The translations under genes were made by a program, and so were the position numbers. From Acanthococcus lagerstroemiae (Eukaryota; Arthropoda; Insecta; Hemiptera; Eriococcidae): 64,000 nt of DNA. Where the stretch lies: positions 23,369,626-23,433,625 of the forward strand of contig CM063110.1 in the NCBI GenBank assembly GCA_031841125.1, read 5' to 3'. Shown piece by piece: positions 1-10,351 of the stretch. Position 1 is the first letter of the stretch. Every line of letters begins with the position of its first letter. The notes beneath the pieces are model-generated. The model had not been told where the DNA came from. It made no database searches and saw only the letters and a program-made list of their open reading frames with translations.

Positions 1-340
1 TTCTAGTTATCTCTCTATTTGTTCTGTCTTCAAACGACTGTATCTGTCCCAAATAGTCGAATTCGGAGATTTTTTCTATTTCAGTTCCTTGCATTGTGGT
101 TTACATTCCCCTTCCATGTTGGATAATAATTTTGTTTTGCTTGTATTCATTTCTAAACCCGCTTCTGCACTTACCTCTACCAATTCTCTCCCATTTCGTA
201 TAGCATCTTTATATCCTCATTTATCAGTACATCATTCGCAAATCTTAGATGGTTTAGTTTTTCACCATTCATCTGTATCCCTATATTTTCCCATTCCAGT
301 TTTTAAATATTTCTTCTAATACGCAATTAAATACATAGAA
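1..340 (-). pseudogene. RTE-like reverse transcriptase fragment (palm region)
   Basis: Read on the minus strand this encodes a decayed piece of a non-LTR reverse transcriptase. The reverse-strand translation shows FNCVLEE, then LEWENIGIQMNGEKLNHLRF followed by ANDV. This matches the better-preserved element at 5234-7758, where the same stretch reads LEWDGRGIKIEGEYLNNLRF then ADDV. The FADD catalytic box is mutated to FAND, so it would be inactive even if intact. FDYLGQIQSFEDRT near the window edge is the usual segment after the palm. There are several stops and at least two frame changes. The 3' part lies outside the window. The coding similarity ends near 340, exactly where the dispersed repeat at 342 begins. 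RTE assignment is inferred from similarity to the neighbouring element. Confidence 0.8.
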
Positions 341-341
341 G

Positions 342-525
342 GCATTTTGAGCTCGTTTTAGAAATTTCAGATTTTCAATTCCCTAATAATTTCTGAAGAG
401 AAACAGTTACCCCTTCCAAATTGTAACATAGTATGAAGAAGTTCAACGTAAAACAATTCTAAAAAGTTCCAGTTGAAAAAAAAGTTAGGGAGCCCACAGG
501 GAGAGGAAAATTTTGTGGCCCCTTC
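342..525 (+). repeat. Dispersed repeat, copy 1 of 2
   Basis: About 184 bp starting GCATTTTGAGCTC and ending in GGCCCC is repeated in the same orientation at 1532-1714 with scattered substitutions. Shared blocks include CCCTAATAATTTCTGAAG and GAAGAAGTTC. No coding potential or terminal inverted repeat is visible. It could be part of a larger old transposon. It directly abuts the truncated RT fragment. Confidence 0.85.
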
Positions 526-1531
526 TATGGCATGGAAAGACGCGAATACATGTCAAAATTTAACCGCACGGAGCTCCGCAGGCATCAGTATGTCCTCTCT
601 TCTTCCCGTTACCGGAAACTGCTTTCCCATCTTCCCTCTCCGTCCTTGCAACGATTCTCTGTAATCCACATCTGAAAACTCTTGCCATTTCTTCCCTCTA
701 CCCTTCCCGCACTGCTGGCATCGGCTGCCAATGCAACTGATACGCGAATGGTCACTTCACTTTTTCTTTTTTAGTGTCTTATGGACTCCACATTTTGTTC
801 ACCCTCTTTGTAACCATCTGCGGATTTAGAAGCTAATCCGCTATAGGCACTCACCGAAATGTCCGTCTCACCCCTCCACTCGATATCCTCCTAATGAGCT
901 ACAGGTCAAAAATTGATAATTATTCCCCAGTTGTGTTTTCTGCAACTTCTACAATATTTTCCTTTTCTCTCTCTGTCTCTTCTTCTTCTTTTTTTTTCTC
1001 GAATTTCCTTCCTTTTTCCCGCTGTTTTTGTACAAAAATCTGCAACCCTAGGAACTTGTTGAATGTGCCTACTGAAAAATCCATCACTGGAACTGATACT
1101 ACGTAATAAAGAAGTTGCGTTGGTAGGTATTTAAATATTTCGGAGAGAGTGGGTCCGGAACCCCAACCCTCTCCCCCCCCCCCTGTAGTGGCTAGCCGGT
1201 TCTTGCTCGAAAAGGTTCTGTAAGAAACGCTACTGAAATTTACGGGAATTTACGAATGCAAATAGCTTCAACTCTCATTGCGTTCAGTCAGAGGGTTCTG
1301 ATATGTTTGCAGTTTACTGGTTCGTATTTGCGTTATTCAGAGGAAGATGTTGGTGTCTTCAAAAACTCAATCAGATAATTAGAAGAAATGCTGAACATAG
1401 TTTTCAAAAACTGAAAGTTTAGTACTTTTGGAGGTGATACGTGGTTGAAAATGGGCCGTATAGTACGGTGTACGAAACAATATCCAAATACATTGTGATC
1501 ACATTAAATCGGATGTACATGTAATAATGAC
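526..1531. other. Intergenic, no gene seen
   Basis: Only short chance ORFs. There is a pyrimidine-rich tract around 955-1020 and a C-run near 1170. Nothing else recognisable. Confidence 0.6.
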
Positions 1532-1714
1532 GCATTTTGAGCTCATTTTGGAAATTTCAGATTTTCAACGCCCTAATAATTTCTGAAGGGAGACAGTTAC
1601 AGCCACCAAATTTTAACATAATGTGAAGAAGTTCGATGTAAAACAATTCCGAAAAGTTCAAGTTGAAAAAAAAAATTGGGGGCCTACAGCGGGAAAAGTT
1701 TTTTGGCCCCCTCC
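1532..1714 (+). repeat. Dispersed repeat, copy 2 of 2
   Basis: Direct-orientation copy of 342-525, about 1.19 kb downstream. It has the same start (GCATTTTGAGCTC), the same A-run before the GGGGCC-like block, and ends GGCCCCCTCC. The sequence between the copies shows no LTR-retrotransposon coding signal, so an LTR interpretation is not supported. Confidence 0.85.
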
Positions 1715-1944
1715 TAATTAGAGTACCTACCGAGATTTTTTATAGCCTAAACCCTATTCCGGGTTCATACGACCACATCCACAAAGTACGAACCCCCTAG
1801 CTCTTACGGTTCACCCGCCAACTTCGAACAAACACACAGACAACAAACCTACACTTTTATATAGTAGAGAATAGGCTAATTTGAATCCGTAATCACGTGT
1901 GGTCGGTATAGTTATAGGTAGCTGGAAACTTGGGAAATTTTCTA

Positions 1945-2225
1945 ATTCAAATGTTTTATATTTATATTTTCTCTATTTACAACTCTGAGTTGAGGGTAGG
2001 TCACTACTGCCTAATCCGCCAACCGTGAGGCATGAGTCTCCGATACGTTTCTCCATCCACGTCTATCCTGCGCTATGCTAGTCCATTATGGTCTTACTAA
2101 TGTCATAATATCATCCACCCATCTAGTGATCGGTCGTCCTCTTTTTCTTTTGTAGTCGAAAGGTATCCATGCTGTCACCGCCAATTTTTATTTCTCGAAG
2201 GATTTTCCCCTCGGCATGTGGCCCT
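1945..2225 (-). pseudogene. RTE-like retrotransposon 3' end
   Basis: The reverse strand encodes the C-terminal tail of an RTE/CFDP2-like pol protein: KRKRGRPITRWVDDIMTLVR, then after a stop SIAQDRRGWRNVSETHASRL. The RGRP(x)TRWxDD and QDRxGW motifs are the standard end of these proteins and recur at 7580-7680 in the full element. An A-rich stretch just beyond (about 1945-1985 on the plus strand, T-rich) fits the LINE 3' end. At least one stop and one frame change are present. The RT domain is absent, so this is a separate 5'-truncated copy from the one at 1-340. Confidence 0.75.
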
Positions 2226-2323
2226 CATATGTCATTTTCATACTTTATGTTTGTGCCATTTCTTTTATATTTTCGTTTTTTAATTTTATCCCACAGTTTT
2301 AATTCGAGTAACTTTCGCCCTTC

Positions 2324-2546
2324 AATACCACACATGTGACAATTGTGACAGTGGTATAAAACTCGCAGTAGCGACGCGAGTCGGAGGGGAGACTTCGCCG
2401 CATAACTCCTAGTACCTGTGCGCATGTAATTTACCTTCATTCTCGCGTGTGAGTTTGATTGCCTACTCAAACTGTCAAGGGATATGCATTTTTTTTAATT
2501 GATTTCCGGTTAAATATCAATACCACTGATGTGACAATTGTCACAC
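2324..2546 (-). repeat. Dispersed short element with CAATTGTC-containing ends
   Basis: The block 2374-2542 matches 48628-48798 in opposite orientation over about 165 bp, with shared words GCCGCATAACTCCT and TACCTGTGCGCA. Within this copy, both ends carry related inverted words around TGTGACAATTGT and ATACCACTG (2324-2356 and 2517-2545). That suggests a small TIR element. No coding capacity is seen. Confidence 0.75.
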
Positions 2547-2718
2547 CGTCCCATTTTCACTCTTACAGAGCAGTATGTATAATTTTTAGGTTAATTTAAA
2601 TTGAATTCTGTTTTCAATCAATTTGGACCAAAATTCATTATATTGGTGGTTTAATTTATGCATTCGGTTTGGTTTTTTGATATTGCTCAGTGTGAGACAA
2701 TATTTTCTGGGTAACTAT

Positions 2719-2837
2719 TCCTGAAATAAAAATTTTTTCAACAGGCTTCTAGTTATCATAACACAGTAGGTTATTTTCCCCGTAAAATTGCCGCTCTGTT
2801 ACGATACTATCTGTTGAAAATTTTTTTATTTCAATAA
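2719..2837. repeat. Small inverted repeat (hairpin)
   Basis: GAAATAAAAATTTTTTCAAC near 2721 is matched by its inverse, GTTGAAAATTTTTTTATTTC, near 2812. The spacer is about 70 bp. It may be the ends of a tiny MITE, but no flanking duplication was identified. Confidence 0.5.
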
Positions 2838-2844
2838 TTGTGAC

Positions 2845-3000
2845 CAGTGGTCATTTCGGGGGCTGTAGAAATGGTAGCCCTCCGAAGCTGCAATTTGAAT
2901 GATTTTCCTGCACCAATCGTTTGAACATTGTTTCTACACGTTTGTACTGGCCAATTCATCGTTTGTACACCAATCCGAAGTTGCAGTTTGAATGACTTTG
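2845..3000 (-). repeat. Inverted copy of the ~146-bp repeat unit
   Basis: The reverse complement of one unit of the tandem array at 4478-4930, with the same order of blocks: GACCANTGGTCA-like start, TTTCGGGGGCTGTAGAAATG, then the GTTTGTAC words. The unit and the array therefore bracket 3000-4478 in inverted orientation. Confidence 0.85.
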
Positions 3001-3084
3001 TAGATAGGGGTTCAGTGATGAAGTGAAATGGGTTCGTGATCATGATGGCGGAGGCTTGTGCTGCAGCGATTGGGAGGTGACATT

Positions 3085-3248
3085 TAGTGGGGCTCATGAT
3101 GGGTGACGTGATGGGGAGGGAGGGAGTTGAGTTGATGGCAAAGGGCCCTGGTAGGGAAGGTGGAGGAGAGCTTGTATTGGAGGAGAAGACTGGCATTGGT
3201 GAGGGGGCACAAGGCTGGGGTGGTTTGGTGGAGGAAGCGGGCAGAATA
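3085..3248. other. G-rich, strand-asymmetric tract
   Basis: The plus strand is strongly purine/G-biased here (many GGGAGG, GGTGAGG and GGAGGAG runs), unlike the AT-rich surroundings. Overlapping ORFs in several frames reflect low stop density rather than a gene. The block sits directly upstream of the Jockey-like fragment and could be its damaged upstream part. Confidence 0.55.
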
Positions 3249-3250
3249 TT

Positions 3251-3751
3251 GAAACGGTACAAACTCTATATGCGTCTTTGGTTCGTTCACACCTAGAATA
3301 CGCTTCCATCCTTTGGAATCCGGGAGCATCAGCGGCAACAGCCATGATGGAGAATGTTTAGAAACGGTTTCTGAGATACTTACATTATAAGCAATTCTTA
3401 TACTATACAAACTCTGTATCTTACACGGAGCTACTTAAAGGCTATGAATACAAACGCCTTCACGGAAGAAGGGCCCTAGGCTTCCTTGGTATTCTTACAT
3501 AACATAATCCACTGCAAGATAAACGCACCATAGCTACTAGAAAATGTAACAATTCGGGTTCCCATTTTTTAAAGCCGCTGTAGGAAAATATTCGGAATAC
3601 CGCACTGCAGAACGAACCCTTTTTAAACTCCCCATTTAATCGTGTGATGAAGTTATACAACAATATTAGCAAAGATCATGAGTACCTCGACATACTGGAC
3701 GCAGTTAAGAGCTCTGAATTTAGTCGCCTCCTTTCTGACTTGATCGAATGA
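3251..3751 (+). pseudogene. Jockey-like LINE, C-terminal pol tail
   Basis: One continuous plus-strand frame with three in-frame stops encodes the region after the RT domain in Jockey/CR1-type elements. It begins ETVQTLYASLVRSHLEYASI then LWNPGA, then KRFLRYLHYK, and ends FNRVMKLYNNISKDHEYLDI before a TGA at 3749-3751. The SLVRSHLEYASxxWNP and KRFLRYL motifs are diagnostic. The catalytic palm, thumb and endonuclease are missing, consistent with 5' truncation during target-primed insertion. A simple-repeat tail follows at 3803-3840. The frame is otherwise intact, which argues for a moderately young copy. Confidence 0.88.
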
Positions 3752-3802
3752 ATGGGCCTCTGAAAATTCTATCAGAGCAAGTCGAAGTGCAGTTGGGTCG
3801 AT

Positions 3803-3840
3803 AGCTGATTAGATTAGATTAAATTAAATTAAATTAAAAT
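3803..3840 (+). repeat. (ATTAA)n microsatellite, LINE 3' tail
   Basis: GATTAGATTA followed by several ATTAA repeats lies about 50 bp after the last codon of the Jockey-like fragment. Short A-rich pentamer tails of this sort are typical LINE 3' ends, so this marks the insertion end. Confidence 0.75.
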
Positions 3841-3989
3841 TTTCGTAATGGCATCACGTGCACAATTCGGGCTGGGTTGAGGAAATAACTGGCTGGTATA
3901 ATAGATTTATTGTTATGCTAGTTAAAAATGAAAAATAAAATAAAAGAGATCTCATGGTAGAGGGTTTGCTTAAGGTGGACAGACGCGCT

Positions 3990-4476
3990 AGGTGATGGTG
4001 AGCTTTTGGTTGGCGACTTGCATGCCATAGAGTATCACACTTCTGAATTATACACTCTTATGATTCTTGAATAACTCCTCATCTGTAGTCAGCACTTTTA
4101 TCGAATTACTGGTGGCTACAAGGTTGAGAGTATGGCTACCCCATCTTAAATGTAAAGGAAGATGCCAGTCTAGAAACTCAGCTTCATTAATATCAATCTG
4201 TATACATTCAATTTCCTCTTCACGGATTAGTTTAGTTAATTCACCAACTTCATCACCAGCAATGACCACATCATCATTATCTTCAGTTGTAATGGTAGGA
4301 ACAGTTGTAACTCAATATGCAGGTTCCTGAATACCGAACGCTTTGAAGCTTTTAACAAAGTTCGCCGCATTATCAGTCACTGTGGCAACAATTTTCTCGG
4401 GTTCCAACTGGAATTGTCCATAAAGGGTTTGAAACAATTCTGCTATTTTATCAAAATCGTGAACACCATCAATGTC
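3990..4476 (-). pseudogene. hAT-type transposase remnant
   Basis: The reverse strand gives an open frame from 4476 to 4048 with one TGA (4312-4314). It reads VATVTDNAANFVKSFKAFGI, then an acidic linker, then HLRWGSHTLNLVATS. TDNxxNFVKxF and the C/G-SHTLNLVAT box are recognisable parts of the hAT RNase-H-like catalytic core around the second acidic residue. After the TAA at 4048 a shifted frame continues KCDTLWHASRQPKA, which is also hAT-like. BED finger, N-terminal domain and dimerisation domain are absent. Its 5' side is cut exactly where the ~146-bp tandem repeat starts. It could be the ancestor of a source for the many hAT MITEs here, but this copy is dead. Confidence 0.82.
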
Positions 4477-4477
4477 T

Positions 4478-4930
4478 GCAACTTCGGGAGGCTACCATTT
4501 CTACAGCCCCCGAAGTGACCATTGGTCCTATTCAAAGGGGGGTTGGTGTACAAACGATGAACTGGCCTGTACAAACGTGTACAAACAATGTTCTAACGAT
4601 TGGTGCAAGAAAATCATTCAAATTGCAACTTCGGGGGCTACCCTTTCTACAGCCCCCGAAATGACCATTGGTCCTATTCCAAGGGGGAGTTGGAGTACAA
4701 ACGATGAATTGGCGTGTATAAACGTGTAAAAACGAGATTCAAACGATTGGTCCAGGAAAAACGTTTAAATTACAATTTCGGAGGGCTAACGTTTCTCTGG
4801 CCTTCAGAATAACCTTTGACCGTTCTGTACTCGGGGTTGCTGTACAATGGGGAAATGCCCTGTACAAACGTGTACAAACGATGTTCAAACGATTCAGGCG
4901 TATTTACGATCGAAATTCGGGGGGCTGAGG
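4478..4930 (+). repeat. ~146-bp tandem repeat, about 3 units
   Basis: Units begin at about 4480, 4626 and 4773, and a partial unit starts near 4911. Each carries an ACTTCGGGGGCT-type block, TTCTACAGCCCCCGAA, a GACCATTGGTCCTATTC block and a run of GTACAAACG words. The first two units are the most alike and the third is more diverged. The start of each unit can form a short stem because CTTCGGG and CCCGAAG lie close together. A further unit is found inverted at 2845-3000. Confidence 0.9.
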
Positions 4931-4959
4931 AAATAGACCCAATAAAAAACTAAAATTGA

Positions 4960-5232
4960 CGTGTATCGTCGTCGGATTCAAGTCGAAATGCAGTCGAATT
5001 TAATATCATGTGTGCTACTCAATTTCGACTCCCTTTCGCCGTCGAATTCAAGTCTAAATGCAATCAAATTTAAGTCATATGAAGTCGAAAGTCAGATGGA
5101 TTTTATTATGTTACGTCTATAACATTTTTCAACGGTATTTACCCAAAATCGACTTCATATCGACGTTGATTTACAGTCTACGAAAAGGCTAATTACCTGC
5201 AATCGACTGAATTTCGACGTCGATTTAAGGCG
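4960..5232. repeat. TCGA-rich minisatellite, left block
   Basis: Recurring AATTTCGAC, GTCGAATT and GTCGATTTA words at irregular spacing, including ATTTCGACGTCGATTTAA at the right edge. A related block at 7845-8110 continues on the other side of the LINE, so the LINE seems to have landed in a pre-existing array. Confidence 0.7.
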
Positions 5233-5233
5233 A

Positions 5234-7758
5234 GTGGGCAAAAATTTGAAGGCTTTGATAGTCTCAGTGTATGCTCCTACTCTAGATGCTGATCAAGACG
5301 AACGTGATAAATTTTACTCAGAACTTGAAGCAACTTTGGATACACACCAGGAATACTATAACTTTCTCGTGGGTGATTGGAATGCCATAATTGGGCCTAA
5401 AAAGAACATTTTGGAAAACATTGGGGACTTTGGACTGGGGACTAGGAATTCAAACGGGGATAAAATAATGGACTTTTGTGCAAAAAAGAATCTGTTTATT
5501 GCAAACACCTTTTTCTCAAAGAAAGAAAAATTTAAATGGACATGGCAATCACCTGGGGGTAGATACAAAAACGAAATAGACCACTTCTTAACAAACGATA
5601 TGTCAGTAGTTGCAAATGTAGCAGTTCTGCCGGGCTTTCGTTTCAGCTCAGATCATAGGTTATGCAGAAGTACAATTGATCTTCCTAGCGGAGCAAAATA
5701 TAGGAACATTAGAAAAGAGGGTGCCAAGGAAAAAATAATCCCAGAATACAATCTACATGCTGCACGAGAAGCTCTCTTAGAACGTCTAACCAAAATAGAG
5801 CCCGAAGGGGCTCACCTTCCCTTGCAGGAAGCGTATGGCTCGACTATAGTTTCTATAAAAGAAACAATTAATCAATTTGGAAAATTAATTTTGAAGCCAA
5901 AAACTGATGATAAACTATCTGCGGAAACCAAATCTCTTATCAATCTAAGGGAGGAGTTAGAGAGGACAGAAAAAAGAACGTTCAAGGAGAAATTGAAGCT
6001 TGTATTTTTGAGGAAAAAAATAAAAATTGAAATTAGAAAAGATGTGAGGAATTTTGATTGGAAAGTAATTGAAGAAATTTTAGCGGATAATAGATCAACA
6101 AAAAAAGCATCTAAACAAATCAAACAAAACAAATCTTTAATTCCAAGCATGTGTGATAAGGAAGATTCGGAGCATACAGCTTCGGCAGGAGAGGGTGAGG
6201 ATAATGTGGAAACCACATCGAAACTTGAGGAAGGGCTTGACTTTCCGAATATCTTACAATCGGAAGTGAGAAATGCAATAAATAGGTGTAAAGCTGAGAA
6301 AACACCCGACCCAGACGGTGTGGGAAATAGCCTTATCAAAACTTTTGTTTCGGAACTGACTCCAATATTAACAAAACTTTTTAATAAAATTTTAGAAACG
6401 GAAGAAATTCCCACGCAGTGGAAAATAGCTGAAATCATTCTTTTATTTAAAAAAGGAAAAAGCGAGGATATTAGTAATTATCGACCCATAAGTCTGACAT
6501 CAAATCTGGGAAAATCTTTATAAAAATTTTGAAGGATCGGATCTACCCTCAGTTAGATGAGCAACAACCAAGAGAACAAACAGGTTTCCGGAAAAATAGA
6601 TCCACAGTCGACCAAATTTTCATTCTGAAACAAATAATTGAAAAAGCAAACGAATACAATTTTGAAGTATTTTTGTTATTTATTGATTTTACAATAGCGT
6701 TCGATACGGTCGATCATGAATTTTTGTGGAGGGCGATGAGAGCGCAGGGTCCACATCCAAAAGCAATTAACATTGTTCGCAATATCTATGTTCGAGCGAC
6801 GGCCTATGTCAAACTGGATAAAAAAGGAAAGGTGTTTGCCATTAAAAGGGGTGTCAGGCAAGGCGACCCTCTGTCACCAAATTTATTTAATTGCGTACTC
6901 GAGGAAGCGATGCGTGTACTAGAATGGGATGGAAGGGGGATCAAAATTGAGGGTGAGTATTTAAACAACTTACGGTTTGCGGATGATGTAGTACTACTAG
7001 CCAACAATCTTACAGAGGTACTAGAGAATGCAGAAGAATTTTTGGAGGCATGTAAGGCAGCAGGACTTATGATCAACACACAGAAAACAAAGATATTGTC
7101 GAACTCAACCAAAAAAGAAGTTTTATTAAAAAATGAAAAGATTGAGTGGGTCAATGAGATCAAGTACTTAGGTCAGATAATCTCATTCCACAATACTAGG
7201 GAAAAAGAATTATCAAACCGAATCTAATCTGGATGGAAAAAATTTTGGGGAACTAAATACATCTTTAAAAGTAAATTTCCAATTTCAACTAAGGCGGAGG
7301 TCTGGAGGAGTTCGTGTGCAGCCGGTACTGACTTATGGTTCTCAAACGTGGGCTTTAACAAAAGCAAATACAACAAGACTTCAAACAACTCAACGAGCTA
7401 TGGAGAGGAGCATACTTAGGATAAGGAAAAAAGATAAATTGGAAAATGAGCTAATCAGGTCCAAAACAAGGTTGTAAGACTTAGGGGTAATTTTTAAAAG
7501 GAACAAATGGCGTTATGGGGGACATATTCAAAGACAGGGGGAAGGAAGGTGTGAAAAAAGGTGGAGGGGAATTTAAAAGGGATAGAGGCAGACCATTGAC
7601 CCGTTGGAGGGACGAGTTCCGAAATGCACTCGGATCCTTATGGAGAAGACATACTCAGGATAGGAAGGGTTGGAAAAAACGGGGAGGCGTATGCCCAGAA
7701 ATGGGCGGGTAGAGCAGGTGTCGGTCAAGGGGGAACCGTGGCCCCTTGTGAACCTTGA
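5234..7758 (+). pseudogene. RTE-like endonuclease/reverse transcriptase element, 5'-truncated
   Basis: The largest coding relic in the window. 5234-6523 encodes the C-terminal half of the apurinic-type endonuclease (VSVYAPTLDADQDERDKFY, FLVGDWNAIIG, then SSDHRL, the SDH catalytic end), a lysine-rich linker, and the start of the RT (NYRPISLTSNLGKSL). A one-base frameshift near 6520 moves the frame. 6529-7227 then carries motif A (FIDFTIAFDTVDHEF), motif B (RGVRQGDPLSPNLFN), the catalytic FADD (LRFADDVVLLA) and INTQKTKIL. Lesions follow: TAA at 7225, frameshift near 7312, a TAA near 7475, frameshifts near 7570 and in the A-run near 7678. Tail motifs are YGSQTWALTKANTTRLQTTQ, RDRGRPLTRWRDEF and GEAYAQKWAGRA. 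The protein ends TGA at 7756-7758. The N-terminal endonuclease is missing, typical of truncated insertion. RTE-like is inferred from the CFDP2-like endonuclease and the tail. Confidence 0.93.
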
Positions 7759-7844
7759 CACACAGTATTATAGAAAATATAAAACAAAGTAAGATGTACT
7801 CATACCCAATAAACGCTGTAAATAAATTAAGGCTTTTGGAAAAT

Positions 7845-8110
7845 CATAATACTCAAATTCGACTCGATGTCGCCGTGCATTTACAGTGCACGGAATGGCA
7901 TTTACCCCAATTTCGACATAGATTTGAAGTGTTATGAATTTTATGTCAACCTGATTTCGACATCGATACGCAGTCAAGTTGGGTCGATTTGTAGTCGACA
8001 ACGCCGGAACTATTTTGACGAGAAGACGACAGCGACAATGAGTCGATTCTAAATCGTGACAGAAGGTCGATTTGACGTCATGTCAACATCGATTCACGGT
8101 CGATATGGTT
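7845..8110. repeat. TCGA-rich minisatellite, right block
   Basis: Contains AATTTCGACATAGATTTGAA, GATTTCGACATCGATACG and TTGGGTCGATTTGTAGTCGA-like words. They resemble the left block at 4960-5232 in composition and word order (TTTACCC..TCGAC..TTTACAGT..ACGGAA). Most likely the same array split by the LINE. Confidence 0.65.
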
Positions 8111-9925
8111 TAATGGGCGGCTCATCTAATTAAAACGAACTTTGAATTCTTTTTCCTTGGAAAATGAATTATTTATTAATATTTTACTTTACGACATTGA
8201 AAAATGGAAGACTAACCTTTGACACTCGCCTGTCGAGAAAACTGAACTGAGAGCGGGTCTAGACACCTGTATGCTTTTCAATATAGGTGGGAAGTCAAGT
8301 GTCGTGGAAGATGAGAGCGAATGTACTGTCCGACCGAGAGCGAAGTTCCTCAGCAAAACCTACATACAAGAAAATCTTGGATAAGTACTTAATTTTCTTA
8401 GGTTCTCGGTAGTGATTAAAAACTAGCTCCCGACTTACAGGTTACAGGTATCAACCGAAATAAAAAGAACATTATTGACTACGACGTTCCAAAAGAAGTG
8501 AAAGGTTCCTATTCGCTGCAAAAAAGCCCTACAAGGCTAGAGGCCTCATTTCTCAATCTTTATCAAAACCTTCATTCAGACATGGCTACAAATTTCAGGT
8601 TCAGATCGGGCAATAAAACACGAAACAATAACCTAGGTAAACACGTCGGCTGTGTATGCGAAGTTGCCAAGCGTTTTTTTTTTTTTCAAAAGCCGTCGAC
8701 CTTTCATTTCAGAACCACGGGTGAATGTATAATTCCTATTGAAGAACCGATGGTGCAAAAATGGTAAATAGAAGAAATTGTTAATAATGGTTGACAAAAA
8801 CCTCTGACCTGTAATCCGGACCGATAAAGGGAACAGGTTCTTTTGTGATACAATCACTATTTTTCGGAAGTGCCCATTTCTATTCGGAAACTAACTTCAC
8901 GGATTTCGTTCGGACAAGGTAGAAGACGTATTCAGATGATGATGTTTTCAAACAGCAACTAAAGAATACAATTTAGGGAAATAAAATACAAAAGGAGAAA
9001 AATGAAAAAGAGAAAAAAGGAAGCGGATGATAATATTGTGAAAGGAAAGTTACTTGTAAAAGGTTATACAGCTGTATAGTCAACGGCCATAAAAACATCT
9101 CCAGGTCAAATCGTGCTAATTACGTAAAAGCTTTCAATAAAGAATCGGGCGGTCTGGGACCAGGACAAGCGGCAGATTTTCAAAGGTTTCTGGCACACCA
9201 TTGAAAAACATCGCAGGTATAGGGAAGATGGTTTTTGACCTTTCGGCTAAGACTCACTCGACCTGTATAAATGGTTTTCAACTTCTCAAGACTTTTTTCA
9301 ACGTCGTTTGTTTTATAACTCTTAGCTCATTCGTGTTTCTATCAAGGTGCTACGTTTATCGACGCATTCCAGAACGACCAGACTATTAACAAACGTTATT
9401 AAATGTTCAGGTTCGAATCGCGAAAAGTTAGGTATTGCCTCAGATTTAGTATCAAAACTAACATCACCTTTCCCTCTTTTTCTTTTTTAATTACACCGAC
9501 GAACGGATCATCAAAACTAAGTAAATATAGAATTTCTGAAAAGCCTATAAAAGATATTCACTTTAATTACGACGTATGCGCGATATTCGAGCAATGCTCT
9601 CTAATTTAATATAGTTGTCGGCGTCTGTTTAATTACTGCGGCGAAATTGGCGGTGACTGGATATCAAAAAACAATAAAAGATAATTTTACGACAGGGTTG
9701 TATCGGCGATAAAATATATAAATAGACATGAAATATTTTTAACAGCTTTTCTTATATACCCGCCAGTTGAAATTGCTTCATAGGTTTGAAAATGTTTCCG
9801 AGTACCGTAATACGGGATGACTGCTCACTTTTTTCGTACTTTCAAGCTTAACCGCGTGCTGTAGACTGAAGAAATTGGGTCAGAGAACCGGGACATTTTT
9901 TCGTAATTTTGATAGGACATTGTGG
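8111..9925. other. Intergenic, no gene seen
   Basis: No ORF above 90 codons and no recognisable protein. There is a T-run near 8677, and an A-rich stretch around 8975-9020. No inverted or direct repeat stood out. Confidence 0.55.
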
Positions 9926-10048
9926 ACAGAAACGAAACTTGACTTTCAGTTTGGAAAGAGGGGGGGGGGAGAAGGAAAATTTGCCAACAAATATTTTTTT
10001 AAACTAAAAACTCGCCAATAACATTTTTTTTAATTTGCCGATTTTTAG

Positions 10049-10220
10049 TAGAGCTCTATAACTTCGTGTGAGTACAATCGTCCGCCATTTTGACGTCAAC
10101 CTTACCCATGGATGCCGGATTGACTACGCGGTACACTCCGCATAGTCGGATTCGGCATCCACGGGCGCGGTTGGAGTCAAAATGGCGGACGATCTTACTC
10201 ATACGAAGTTATCGATCTCC
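10049..10220. mobile_element. Palindromic hAT-type MITE with exact 8-bp target duplication
   Basis: A 172-bp element that is an imperfect palindrome along nearly its whole length. The left arm reads ATAACTTCGTGTGAGTACAA then TCGTCCGCCATTTTGAC; the right arm carries its inverse with a handful of mismatches, and only a few bases separate the arms near 10134. It is flanked by ATTTTTAG on both sides (10041-10048 and 10221-10228), an exact 8-bp duplication as made by hAT transposases. It sits inside MITE copy A. The CCGCCATTTTGA core recurs in the elements at 19271-19415 and 51350-51720. Confidence 0.88.
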
Positions 10221-10351
10221 ATTTTTAGTTGAAATATTTTTCAATTGAAAAAAAAAAAAATGTAAAAAAAACAATAATAAACAAACAAACAAACGAACAA
10301 AATCAAAAATTCTTATAATTAAAATTAATACAATCAAATAAAAATTATTAA

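Noticed and set aside
342..1714. LTRs of an LTR retrotransposon (direct repeats 1.2 kb apart)
   Set aside because: No primer-binding site, polypurine tract, gag or pol between the copies. Treated as a dispersed repeat.
3084..3410. Several overlapping Pro/Ser-rich ORFs
   Set aside because: These result from a G-rich tract with few stop codons; no frame is consistent, and none has a known domain.
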